DNA from: an uncultured Pelagibacteraceae bacterium
Lineage (GTDB): Bacteria; Pseudomonadota; Alphaproteobacteria; Pelagibacterales; Pelagibacteraceae
Length of the DNA stretch: 63,591 bases
NCBI GenBank assembly: GCA_902595885.1
Contig: CACJRQ010000005.1
Location: 1-63,591 of the forward strand
Direction of reading: 5' to 3'
A program made the translations under genes and the position numbers. Under the pieces are notes generated by a model. It was not told where the DNA came from. It did no database searches and saw only the letters and a program-made list of their open reading frames with translations. Of this stretch, positions 24,909 through 32,365 are shown one piece after another. Positions within the stretch are counted from its first letter, which is position 1. Each line of letters begins with the position of its first letter.

Positions 24909-26239
24909 TAGCAGAATTAATTGATCCAGCTATTTTAGGTTTTATTTTAGTTGGAGTAATGCTTTTTGCAATCTTTGTCGGATTTCCAATTTCATTTACA
25001 TTAATTTTCTTAGGTTTTGTATTTGGGTATCTAGGATTTGGAAAATTAGTCTTTTATTTAATGACCCTCCAGTTCTCGATGGTCATGACCGAACAAACCC
25101 TCGCCGCCGTCCCGCTCTTTGTCTTTATGGGCATTATGATGGAACAAGCAGGACTGATGGAAAGATTGTTCTCATCATTTCAAATGATGTTGGCTAGAGT
25201 AAGAGGTGCATTGTATTATGCTGTATTGTTTGTTTCAGTAATCTTTGCTGCAGCAACAGGAATTGTTGGTGCCTCTGTAACCATACTGGGAATCATGGCT
25301 GCAAAATCAATGAATAGATCTGGTTATGATGTAAGACTTGCAGCTGGTACAATTACAGCTGGTGGAACCTTAGGAATTTTAATTCCACCAAGTATTATGC
25401 TTGTTGTTATGGGTCCAATTATGGAAATTCCTGTAATTGATCTATTTGCTGCAGCAATAATACCTGGAATTCTTCTTGCAAGTTTATACGCTGGCTACAC
25501 AACAATAAGATGCATGATAAATCCAAAATTAGGACCTGTAATTCCTGAAGAAATGAGGGCAGCAAGCATGAAAGAAGTTTGGATTGAATTTTTCTTAGGT
25601 TTAGTTCCACCTGCAGCTCTCGTCTTTGCTGCATTAGGAAGTATATTGTTTGGTTTTGCAACACCTACAGAAGCAGCAGGTTGTGGTGCCATGGGAGCTT
25701 TATTGCTTTCATTAGCGTACAAAAAATTAACTCTATCTAAACTTCAAGAGGCACTAGTTAAAACTTTAGAAATTACTGCTTTGATAATGGTTTTAGTCGC
25801 TGCATCAAACTTTTTTGGGGCTGTATTTGCAAGACTTGGTACTCCAACCTTATTAACTGAATTTTTGTTAGGATTAGAAATGAATAAATATTTAATCCTA
25901 GGAATTGTTATGGTTGCAATATTTTTATTAGGTTGGCCATTAGAATGGGTACCAATTGTTATGATTATTGTCCCAATTCTTTTACCGTTAATTGAGGCTT
26001 TAGGCTTTAATTTAACTTGGTTCGCAATATTGGTCGCTGTAAATCTCCAGACCGCCTGGCTATCTCCGCCTGTAGCTTTGTCTGCTTATTTTTTAAAAGG
26101 TGTAGTACCTGAATGGGATTTAAAAGATATTTATTATGGAATGATGCAATTTATGGTTCTACAAGTTATAGGCTTAATTTTAATAATCATATTTCCTAAA
26201 ATTGCCTTATGGCTACCAACTCTCTTATATGGACAGTAG
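24905..26239 (+). CDS. TRAP transporter large permease (DctM)
   Basis: The 444-residue protein has about 12 helices and DctM motifs, including VPLFVFMGIMMEQAG near residue 70, AAGGTLGILIPPSIMLVVMG near residue 153 and NLQTAWLSPPVALSAYFL near residue 380. It is the channel subunit of the tripartite transporter. Two short stretches (25061-25132 and about 26030-26071) use almost only C/G-ending codons (ACC, CTC, GCC, GTC, CCG), unlike the rest of the gene and window. The protein sequence across them is intact and family-like. This mosaicism is described separately. Confidence 0.93.
   Translation: MIAELIDPAILGFILVGVMLFAIFVGFPISFTLIFLGFVFGYLGFGKLVFYLMTLQFSMVMTEQTLAAVPLFVFMGIMMEQAGLMERLFSSFQMMLARVRGALYYAVLFVSVIFAAATGIVGASVTILGIMAAKSMNRSGYDVRLAAGTITAGGTLGILIPPSIMLVVMGPIMEIPVIDLFAAAIIPGILLASLYAGYTTIRCMINPKLGPVIPEEMRAASMKEVWIEFFLGLVPPAALVFAALGSILFGFATPTEAAGCGAMGALLLSLAYKKLTLSKLQEALVKTLEITALIMVLVAASNFFGAVFARLGTPTLLTEFLLGLEMNKYLILGIVMVAIFLLGWPLEWVPIVMIIVPILLPLIEALGFNLTWFAILVAVNLQTAWLSPPVALSAYFLKGVVPEWDLKDIYYGMMQFMVLQVIGLILIIIFPKIALWLPTLLYGQ
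25061..25132 (+). other. GC-rich, atypical-codon patch 1 in dctM
   Basis: These 24 codons contain 41 G or C in 72 bases (57%), against roughly 30% around them. Sixteen of the codons end in C or G where synonymous A/T-ending codons are the local norm. They encode a conserved part of DctM (residues 53-76). The boundaries are sharp on both sides. Confidence 0.8.
26030..26071 (+). other. GC-rich, atypical-codon patch 2 in dctM
   Basis: A second, shorter patch covers the conserved QTAWLSPP motif. Nine codons at 26045-26071 have 18 G or C in 27 bases, with CTC, CAG, ACC, GCC and CCG. GTC shortly upstream may belong to it. The flanks return at once to A/T-ending codons. Confidence 0.65.
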
Positions 26240-26264
26240 AATTTATTAGTTTAAAATAAATTAA

Positions 26265-27722
26265 GTGAATCAACCTAAAGTAAAATACTCTCTATCTAAT
26301 TGGGACTTAGTCACAGTTAATCCAAATTATAAAACTTGGAATTGGAAAGATCTATTTTGTTTTTGGGGAGCAAATGTACAGAGTGTAATTGGATTCTCAT
26401 TAATATCCTCTTTATACTTAATGTATAGTTTAAATATATTTGTAGTTTTTTTTGGAATAATATTAGGATCTTTTTTCGTTTATTTATTTTCAAATATTAT
26501 TGGAAAACCTTCCCAAAAATTCGGTTTACCATTTGCAGTATTGCTTAGATCCTCACTAGGATTTAATGGCGCTAAATTTTTTGGGTTAATCAGAAGTTTA
26601 GTTGGAATATTTTTATTTGGAATTCAAACTTATTTTTTGTCTAAAATTTTAGTTTACTTAATTAGAATAGTAATTTTTTCTATAGACAATTCTTTATTGC
26701 AGCAGGAAATATTTATTTTTTATTATTTTGGTATGAATATTATTGATTGGTCTGCAATAATAATCACAATTATTCTACAGACTTTGTTTTTTACTGTTGG
26801 GATGCAGTACAACAAGAAAATAATTAATTTTTCAGCAATGACAGTCTATGCTGGTTTGTTAATTTTTTTCTTTGTTGTTTTATTAAGTGATGTGAAAATA
26901 ACTACTGAAGCTTTTTCAAATATTTTTAATTTAAATAATTTTTTAGATGTTAATAATTTAGCACCTTTATTGACTGTTGCTGGAACAATATTTGCCTATT
27001 TTTCAATTTTGATAATTAGTTTTGGTGATTTTTCTAGATATGTAAAAAATGAGCAAGAATTAAAAAAAGGAAACTTAAGTTTAATTTTGAATTTAATTAT
27101 TTTTTCATTTTTATCTGTTTTCATTGTTATAGGGTCCGATGTTTTTCTTAATCAAAAATTTTCAGATATAGATAGAATTTTTACCAATCCAACAGATATA
27201 GTAGGAAAATTTGATAATATACAAATAACAATAGTCGTTCTATTTTTTATTATAATTGCTTCAGCTTCTACAAATTTAGTTGCTAATTTCATCCCATCTC
27301 AGTACTCTCTAATAAATTTTGCTCCTTCAATATTAAGTTTAAAAAGCGCTAGTTATTTAATTGCTTTTTTTGGTTTGTTGATCGCAATCTTCTGGCTGAC
27401 TATATTGAGCCAAATAGGAATTTTATCATTTGTTGATACTTTTGGTGCTTTCTTTGGTCCTTTATTTGGAGTGATGGCAGCTGATTATTATTTGATTAAA
27501 AATCAAGAATTAAGCAATAAAGACCTATATTCTATAGACAAGGAGAGTGCTTATTATTATTCAGGTGGTTGGCATATAAAAGGTGTTTATTCTTTAATAT
27601 TAGGATTTATTTTTTCAGCGTCAACAATTTGGAATACTAATTTAATGTTTTTACAATCTTATGCTTGGATAATAGGTGCATTTGTTGCTTGGATAACATA
27701 TTACTTGTTGGCAAAAAAATAA
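26265..27722 (+). CDS. NCS1 family nucleobase/cation symporter-like permease
   Basis: The 485-residue protein has about 12 helices and the NCS1 N-terminal pattern: a loop NWDLVTVNPNYKTWNWKDLFCFWGANV before helix 1, which corresponds to the NPD-x-P ... FWG signature. ILRSSLGF-like text (LLRSSLGFNGAKFFGLIR) and SFGDFSRYVKNEQELKKGN match the later family motifs. Substrates include cytosine, allantoin, uracil and hydantoins; which one is unknown. The start is a GTG 25 nt after dctM, so it may be read from the TRAP transcript. Confidence 0.85.
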   Translation: MNQPKVKYSLSNWDLVTVNPNYKTWNWKDLFCFWGANVQSVIGFSLISSLYLMYSLNIFVVFFGIILGSFFVYLFSNIIGKPSQKFGLPFAVLLRSSLGFNGAKFFGLIRSLVGIFLFGIQTYFLSKILVYLIRIVIFSIDNSLLQQEIFIFYYFGMNIIDWSAIIITIILQTLFFTVGMQYNKKIINFSAMTVYAGLLIFFFVVLLSDVKITTEAFSNIFNLNNFLDVNNLAPLLTVAGTIFAYFSILIISFGDFSRYVKNEQELKKGNLSLILNLIIFSFLSVFIVIGSDVFLNQKFSDIDRIFTNPTDIVGKFDNIQITIVVLFFIIIASASTNLVANFIPSQYSLINFAPSILSLKSASYLIAFFGLLIAIFWLTILSQIGILSFVDTFGAFFGPLFGVMAADYYLIKNQELSNKDLYSIDKESAYYYSGGWHIKGVYSLILGFIFSASTIWNTNLMFLQSYAWIIGAFVAWITYYLLAKK

Positions 27723-27727
27723 TTTTA

Positions 27728-28474
27728 ATGCACACATTTGATTTTAAAAATAGAACAGCTGTAGTTACTGGTGGAGCCCAAGGGTTTGGTTTAGATGTTG
27801 CAAAAAGATTTTTAGAGTCTGGTGCTAAAGTATTTATATGGGATATCGATGAAAAGCTTCTTAAATCAGCAGTTGATGAAGTAAAAAACCCTAACTTATT
27901 TTATAGTGTCGTTGATATATCAAATTATCAAGATGTAGAGAAAAATGTTGCAGACATAACCTCAAAATCAAATATAGATATTTTAATCAATAATGCAGGG
28001 ATAACAGGTCCTACAGGTCCTTTGTGGGAGTATGATGTCAATATGTGGAATAAAATAGTACAGATAAATTTAATGGGCACTTTTAACTGCTGTCGAGCAA
28101 TTGTGCCAAATATGATTAAAAACAACTATGGAAGAATTGTTAATGTTGCTTCCGTTGCAGGCAAAGATGGTAATGCAAATGCAAGCGCGTATAGCTCAGG
28201 AAAAGCTGGCGCAATTGGGTTGACAAAAGCTTTAGGTAAAGAATTAGCTGATAAAGATATAGCTGTAAACGCTGTCACCCCAGCAGGTGCTAAAACTAGA
28301 ATTTTAGATCAAATGAGTAAAGAGCATGTACAAAGAATGCTGTCAAAGGTGCCAAGAGGAAGATTTCTTGAAATACATGAGTTTACTTCACTAGTTTGCT
28401 GGCTTTCTTCACAAGAAAACACTTTTTCTACAGCTGCGGTATTTGATATCAGTGGCGGTAGATCCACATATTAG
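27728..28474 (+). CDS. Short-chain dehydrogenase/reductase (SDR)
   Basis: The protein has 248 residues from the ATG at 27728, five nt after the NCS1 stop. An upstream in-frame ATG at 27665 would overlap that gene by 58 nt and add a non-SDR tail, so it is rejected. Motifs: TGGAQGFG near residue 13, NNAGITGPTG near residue 87, NVASVAG with the catalytic Ser, and YSSGK with catalytic Tyr/Lys. The C-terminal DISGGRSTY is typical. It is similar to 3-oxoacyl or sugar-alcohol dehydrogenases. The substrate probably relates to the neighbouring carriers. Confidence 0.9.
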   Translation: MHTFDFKNRTAVVTGGAQGFGLDVAKRFLESGAKVFIWDIDEKLLKSAVDEVKNPNLFYSVVDISNYQDVEKNVADITSKSNIDILINNAGITGPTGPLWEYDVNMWNKIVQINLMGTFNCCRAIVPNMIKNNYGRIVNVASVAGKDGNANASAYSSGKAGAIGLTKALGKELADKDIAVNAVTPAGAKTRILDQMSKEHVQRMLSKVPRGRFLEIHEFTSLVCWLSSQENTFSTAAVFDISGGRSTY

Positions 28475-28476
28475 TC

Positions 28477-28599
28477 TCAAAAATTTGAAACTATTTTTTG
28501 ATCATTATTTTGATTTTTAAAAGAATTTTTACCCATAACTGGTGCTGTGATCATTATTGACCAATATATAAGAAGCATAAACACAGAAATTATTTTCAT
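28477..28599 (-). CDS. Possible small membrane protein (40 residues)
   Basis: This short ORF lies on the strand opposite its neighbours, in the 214-nt gap before the DUF3047 gene. It starts with ATG and has one hydrophobic helix (MKIISVFMLLIYWSIMITAP) followed by a polar tail rich in Asn, Lys and Gln. The helix-plus-short-tail pattern is what small SAR11 membrane proteins look like, but there is no independent support. It could be a chance frame. Confidence 0.42.
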   Translation of the reverse strand: MKIISVFMLLIYWSIMITAPVMGKNSFKNQNNDQKIVSNF

Positions 28600-28688
28600 A
28601 TAACTTATTTAACAATTAATTTTGAATTTAGAATGTTGAAATTGTGACTGAATATTGAATTTATAAATAATCTATCTATAAGAATAAC

Positions 28689-29339
28689 ATGTTAAAAATT
28701 TTTTATATTTTTATTACATCATTGATCTTTCTTAGCTCTGCAAATGCAGAAACTGTAAAAGTTTTTGATTTTACTGAAAAAGAACTATCAGCACTTGAGA
28801 TCCGTAAAGTAAGAGGAGCAGATAACAAGACTTCTTATAGTGTTGGATCAAATGAAAATGGTAATTATTTAAAAGCCGTAGCAGATAATGCTGCTTCAGG
28901 CCTAGGAAAAGAGATCAAAATTGACCTAAATAAAACACCTTTTATCAATATTACATGGAAAATTGAGAAGGACCTTCGTGGAATTAAAGAGAATACAAAA
29001 AAAGGTCATGATTATGCCGCCCGTGTTTTTGCGATTAAAAAAACTGGAGCTACTCCTTTATCAAATAGAGCAATTAATTATGTTTTTTCAAGTAATAGTG
29101 AAGTTGGTGAAAATAGACCCAGTCCATATACAAAAAAATCAATAGATAATGTATTAGCAACTACAAAAGATAATCTGAATGTTTGGGTAACGGTAAAAGC
29201 CAATGTTAAGGAAGATTTTAAAAAATTTCATGATTTAGAAGTGAATGAATTAGATGGCTTAGCTATAATGGCAGATACTGATAATTCAAAAATGAAATCA
29301 ATTGCTTATTTTCAGAATATTTATTTTTCAGCAGATTAA
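28689..29339 (+). CDS. DUF3047 domain protein, secreted
   Basis: The 216-residue protein has a Sec signal peptide ending at residue 20 (SSANA). The rest matches the DUF3047 pattern: ITWKIEKDLRG, KKGHDYAARVFAI near residue 105, INYVFSSN, and a C-terminal ELDGLAIMADTDNSKMKSIAYFQNIYF. The function of the family is unknown; it looks like a beta-sandwich carbohydrate-binding-type periplasmic protein. It is transcribed alone. Confidence 0.8.
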   Translation: MLKIFYIFITSLIFLSSANAETVKVFDFTEKELSALEIRKVRGADNKTSYSVGSNENGNYLKAVADNAASGLGKEIKIDLNKTPFINITWKIEKDLRGIKENTKKGHDYAARVFAIKKTGATPLSNRAINYVFSSNSEVGENRPSPYTKKSIDNVLATTKDNLNVWVTVKANVKEDFKKFHDLEVNELDGLAIMADTDNSKMKSIAYFQNIYFSAD

Positions 29340-29480
29340 TTACCATTTTACATACTTTTTTAATCCTATACTTAAGAATGATAATAAAATTGCTGCGATA
29401 ACATCAGCAATTGGAATTGCATTTGGGAATCCAAAGTTCCATAAAATTACACCAATTAACCAAATTAAATAAATTTTCAT
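29340..29480 (-). CDS. Small membrane protein (46 residues), unknown
   Basis: A 46-codon ATG ORF begins directly after the DUF3047 stop on the opposite strand. It has two short hydrophobic segments (IYLIWLIGVILWNFGF and ADVIAAILLSFLSIGL) joined by a Pro/Asn turn, and a basic end (KKYVKW). The turn-linked double-helix design looks like a real small membrane protein and fills an otherwise empty gap. No function is known to me. Confidence 0.6.
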   Translation of the reverse strand: MKIYLIWLIGVILWNFGFPNAIPIADVIAAILLSFLSIGLKKYVKW

Positions 29481-29537
29481 CTATGATATTATATCTTAGT
29501 TTATATTAAATTTTTATTTTTTTGATATTATTAACTT

Positions 29538-29951
29538 ATGCATAAAAACTTTACTCATAATGTTAAAGTGTATTATGAGGACACCGACGCTGGTGGAGTT
29601 GTGTACTATGCCAACTATTTAAAATATTTAGAAAGAGCTAGAACTGAAGCGTTATCAAATATTGGATTAAGCAATACAAAAATAAAAAATGATTTTGGTG
29701 CTCTAATAATTGTTAAATCGTGCAATATTGAATATAAAAAATCTGCATATCTAGAAGATGATTTACAAATTAAATCTTTTGTTGAATCTAATTCAAAAAC
29801 GTCTTTTTTAATGAATCAATCAATATTTAAAGATGAGGAATTAATTGTAGAAGCTAAAATTCATCTAGTATTTATAAACGAAAAATTCAAACCAGTTAAA
29901 ATTCCAGAAAAAATTTTATCAGAATTTAAACCTTATAGTTCTAGTTCATAG
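29538..29951 (+). CDS. ybgC: YbgC/4-hydroxybenzoyl-CoA thioesterase family acyl-CoA thioesterase
   Basis: The 137-residue hot-dog-fold protein carries YYEDTDAGGVVYYANYLKYL with the catalytic Asp17 and ARTEALSNIG, the YbgC signature. It hydrolyses acyl-CoA (or acyl-ACP) thioesters. In many proteobacteria it precedes tolQRA-pal; here no Tol genes follow. It converges with the uracil-DNA glycosylase gene and overlaps it by 11 nt. The length is normal for the family. Confidence 0.88.
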   Translation: MHKNFTHNVKVYYEDTDAGGVVYYANYLKYLERARTEALSNIGLSNTKIKNDFGALIIVKSCNIEYKKSAYLEDDLQIKSFVESNSKTSFLMNQSIFKDEELIVEAKIHLVFINEKFKPVKIPEKILSEFKPYSSSS

Positions 29952-30621
29952 TTATTTTTCTAGCCTTTTTAAATAAATCTACAATCATTCTTTCAGATAC
30001 AAGTTTAGTATTTACATTTCTGGGGCTAGGGTGGTAACAGGCAATTAATTTAATATTTCCTGGTAGTAAATAGGATTTTCCATGAATAAATTTTATCTTT
30101 TCTTTTAAATTATATTTTTTTTTATAAAATTTAACACAATTATCAAATGCCACTTTTCCTAATGCAATAATAGTTTTTAATTTTTTTAAATTATAAATCT
30201 CGCTATCAAAGTATTTTGAACAATTATTAAGCTCTTCTATTTTAGGTTTGTCTCCAGGAGGAACACATTTTAAAATATTAGTTATATATGTCGATTTTAA
30301 TTTGAGACCATCATTTAGATTTTCTGAATTTGGTTGGTTTGAAATTTTAGCTTTAAATAAACATTGAAATAAAAAATCTCCAGATTTATCACCTGTGAAA
30401 GCTCTTCCTGTTCGTGTGCCTCCATGTGCTGCTGGGGCCAATCCAATTATTAAAATTTTTGCATCAATTTCGCCAAAACCTGTAACTGGTTTTCCCCAGT
30501 AAGTTTCATTTATGTTTTGTTTCCTTTTTTCTGTTGAAATTTTTTTTACAAAATTAACAAGCCTTGGACATTTTTTACATTTAAGAATTGTTTTATTTAA
30601 ACTATCTATTTTAATATTCAT
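29941..30621 (-). CDS. Uracil-DNA glycosylase, type 5 (UdgB-like)
   Basis: The 226-residue DNA repair enzyme excises uracil (and often hypoxanthine). Four Cys probably bind an iron-sulfur cluster: Cys15 and Cys18 (CKKC), Cys119 and Cys134. Motif GLAPAAHGGTRTGR at 60-73 has Ala in place of the activating Asp/Asn, which characterises type 5 enzymes. The last motif YHPSPRNVNT contains His197. It converges with ybgC and is divergent, by 2 nt between start codons, from the phosphatase gene. Confidence 0.9.
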   Translation of the reverse strand: MNIKIDSLNKTILKCKKCPRLVNFVKKISTEKRKQNINETYWGKPVTGFGEIDAKILIIGLAPAAHGGTRTGRAFTGDKSGDFLFQCLFKAKISNQPNSENLNDGLKLKSTYITNILKCVPPGDKPKIEELNNCSKYFDSEIYNLKKLKTIIALGKVAFDNCVKFYKKKYNLKEKIKFIHGKSYLLPGNIKLIACYHPSPRNVNTKLVSERMIVDLFKKARKITMN

Positions 30622-30623
30622 AA

Positions 30624-31181
30624 ATGAAAATTTTAAATTATTTAGTCATAATATTTATATGCATTAATCCCTCAGTTAAAGCAGATTCAAAAAAAACTTT
30701 TATTGATGAATTGCAAAAGGGTGGAAAATTAATTTTTATAAGACATGCTTATGCCCCTGGTGGCGGCGATCCAGATAATTTCGATATTAACGATTGTACA
30801 ACTCAAAGAAATTTAAGTGATAGTGGTAGAGTTCAATCACAAAAAATTGGCAGTTTTTTTAAGAAAAATAAAATTTCAATTGGAAAAGTTTATTCTAGTG
30901 AATGGTGTCGATGTAAAGAAACAGCATCTATTGCCTTTAAAGAATATGAAACTAAAAATTTTCTAAACTCATTTTTTAGCGCAAAATTTGCCAATAATAG
31001 AAAAAAGCAAATTATTGATTTTGATAAATTTATTAGTACTTGGGATAAAGATCAAAATTTAGTTTTTGTTACACATTATGTAGTGATTTCTGAAATTTTA
31101 AATTATGCACCATCATCTGGAGAGATTGTTGTTTCGGATAAAAGTTTAAAAGTTATTGATACTTTAGAAATTGAATATTAA
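30624..31181 (+). CDS. Histidine phosphatase superfamily protein, secreted
   Basis: The 185-residue protein has a signal peptide (cleavage near residue 20) and the phosphohistidine motif FIRHAYAPGGGDPDNF with Arg40/His41. YSSEWCRCKETA follows and the second His is in LVFVTHYVVISEI. It resembles SixA/phosphoglycerate mutase-like periplasmic phosphatases. The substrate is unknown. Its start codon lies 2 nt from that of the udg gene on the other strand, so the promoters must overlap the coding ends. Confidence 0.85.
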   Translation: MKILNYLVIIFICINPSVKADSKKTFIDELQKGGKLIFIRHAYAPGGGDPDNFDINDCTTQRNLSDSGRVQSQKIGSFFKKNKISIGKVYSSEWCRCKETASIAFKEYETKNFLNSFFSAKFANNRKKQIIDFDKFISTWDKDQNLVFVTHYVVISEILNYAPSSGEIVVSDKSLKVIDTLEIEY

Positions 31182-31192
31182 AGTAAATTATC

Positions 31193-31330
31193 ATGTCATC
31201 TAAAAGAGCAATGAGACAAGCACAAAAACAAGCATACGCAAAGCATCGTTCAAATATTACAAATAGTAGATTTGAACTTAAGAAAAAATTTATTACCAAA
31301 AACAAAGAAGAAAAAAAAAATAAAAACTAA
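31193..31330 (+). CDS. Small basic protein (45 residues), unknown
   Basis: A short ATG ORF 11 nt after the phosphatase gene encodes a highly basic peptide (KRAMRQAQKQAYAKHRS, then a Lys-rich end). There is no hydrophobic segment. Its charge suggests nucleic acid or ribosome binding, but that is speculation. It meets the opposite-strand hypothetical gene with a 4-nt stop overlap, which argues that both ends are real. Confidence 0.5.
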   Translation: MSSKRAMRQAQKQAYAKHRSNITNSRFELKKKFITKNKEEKKNKN

Positions 31331-31749
31331 CTTTCTTGATCAAATTTCTCTATTTTTTTACAATCTGAGATTTTAGATAAACTTTCGACATCATTCAAAA
31401 CAGCCTTAACAAATATTTCTGGTTTATCTTTTTCAAATAAAATTTGAGTATAAAACTGAGGATACCCATGTTTTAATGTAAGTATTTTTCCATCTTCCTC
31501 ATAAATATTTCTCACATAGGAGTTTTTCTTTTTAACGCTTAAATCAGTGACCTTATATTTTTGATAAGTTTTTTCATTATAAACATAATTTCGTGTCATA
31601 ATTAATTCATTAAGATTTAAAATATATTCATTTTTTAAAAAACCATCCTCTTTGTGATCACATTTGCTTAATACAATTATTTCTGAGTGAGAATTAAAGG
31701 ATATAAAAAAAAAAGATAATAAAAATATTAAAAACTTATTTTCTCTCAT
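31327..31749 (-). CDS. Hypothetical secreted protein
   Basis: I do not recognise this 140-residue protein. It has a signal peptide (cleavage near residue 22, SFNSHS) and two Cys (in SKCDHKEDG and ISDCKKIE) that could form a disulfide. The body is polar with alternating beta-like segments. It overlaps the 57-residue ORF upstream by 14 nt on the same strand, so they are likely co-expressed with the DUF1289 gene. Confidence 0.7.
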   Translation of the reverse strand: MRENKFLIFLLSFFFISFNSHSEIIVLSKCDHKEDGFLKNEYILNLNELIMTRNYVYNEKTYQKYKVTDLSVKKKNSYVRNIYEEDGKILTLKHGYPQFYTQILFEKDKPEIFVKAVLNDVESLSKISDCKKIEKFDQES

Positions 31750-31909
31750 TCTTATCTACAAAAAATAAAGCTATAATAAATATTACAGTCCATGCAAATA
31801 CAGACAATGTTTTAAAAGGGGTGGTATCTGCTCCCCAAACATCAAAGAATAAAGCACCAATAATTATACCTATAGCATAGATAATACTTACAATTTTAAC
31901 TTTACTCAT
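31736..31909 (-). CDS. Small membrane protein (57 residues), unknown
   Basis: The 57-codon ATG ORF has two hydrophobic helices (VSIIYAIGIIIGALFF and VFAWTVIFIIALFFV) around a short polar loop (DVWGADTTPFK). The C-terminus is charged. It lies 8 nt after the DUF1289 stop and overlaps the next gene by 14 nt, which is typical operon packing. It has no known function. Confidence 0.65.
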   Translation of the reverse strand: MSKVKIVSIIYAIGIIIGALFFDVWGADTTPFKTLSVFAWTVIFIIALFFVDKNERK

Positions 31910-31917
31910 AGTTTATA

Positions 31918-32169
31918 TTACTCTTTGATTAAATTTTTCTTGAAAAGAGACATACCATTCTTGATTTTATAAGAGTACGATTCTTTAAAACTCTCAAGCT
32001 GCCAGCCAGTAAGCCTTTTTTCAATTTCAATTATATTTTCTTTTTTCCAATCATCAGTTGTTTCTTCTAGTTTCCAAAGTCTTTTTTCCTCATTACTTCT
32101 TCCACAACCATAACAATAGCCTGTTGATGGATCAGTTTTACAAATGCTTATACAAGGTGAAATAATCAT
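31918..32169 (-). CDS. DUF1289 family protein
   Basis: The 83-residue protein starts with the DUF1289 motif: SPCISICKTDPSTGYCYGCGRS, presenting Cys6, 10, 19 and 22, probably a small metal or iron-sulfur site. WQLESFKESY follows. The function of the family is unknown; some members occur fused to or near Fe-S proteins. It is the first gene of a three-gene minus-strand unit and faces away from the tRNA-Leu promoter. Confidence 0.85.
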   Translation of the reverse strand: MIISPCISICKTDPSTGYCYGCGRSNEEKRLWKLEETTDDWKKENIIEIEKRLTGWQLESFKESYSYKIKNGMSLFKKNLIKE

Positions 32170-32227
32170 TTTTTATAAATTAATATAAATTATATTAGAT
32201 AAATAGATAATTTTTTAATAATTGTCA

Positions 32228-32256
32228 TTGGACAAATAGTTTCAATAATATATAAA
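32228..32256 (+). promoter_or_regulatory. Promoter for tRNA-Leu (and probably tig)
   Basis: A -35 element TTGGAC (32228-32233), a 17-nt spacer and a -10 element TATAAA (32251-32256) place the start about 8 nt before the tRNA. It is the only good sigma-70-like promoter seen upstream of tig. Confidence 0.65.
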
Positions 32257-32270
32257 ACCTCGTAATTTGT

Positions 32271-32355
32271 GGGGCGATGGCGGAATTGGTAGACGCGTTG
32301 GTCTTAGGAACCAATATGGCAACATGTGAAGGTTCGAGTCCTTTTCGCCCTACCA
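32271..32355 (+). tRNA. tRNA-Leu (anticodon UAG)
   Basis: The acceptor arm GGGGCGA pairs with TCGCCCT (first pair G-U). The D arm contains AATTGGTAGACGC. The anticodon stem TTGGT/ACCAA encloses loop CTTAGGA (anticodon TAG). A long variable arm of leucine type follows, then T-arm GGTTCGAGTCC. CCA is encoded (32353-32355). The gene lies only 10 nt upstream of the tig start codon. Confidence 0.95.
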
Positions 32356-32365
32356 TTAAGATATT

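Noticed and set aside
25419-25722. Two overlapping minus-strand frames inside dctM
   Set aside because: They are antisense to a clear DctM coding sequence, with low-complexity Leu/Gln-rich or Ala/Pro-rich translations typical of shadow frames.
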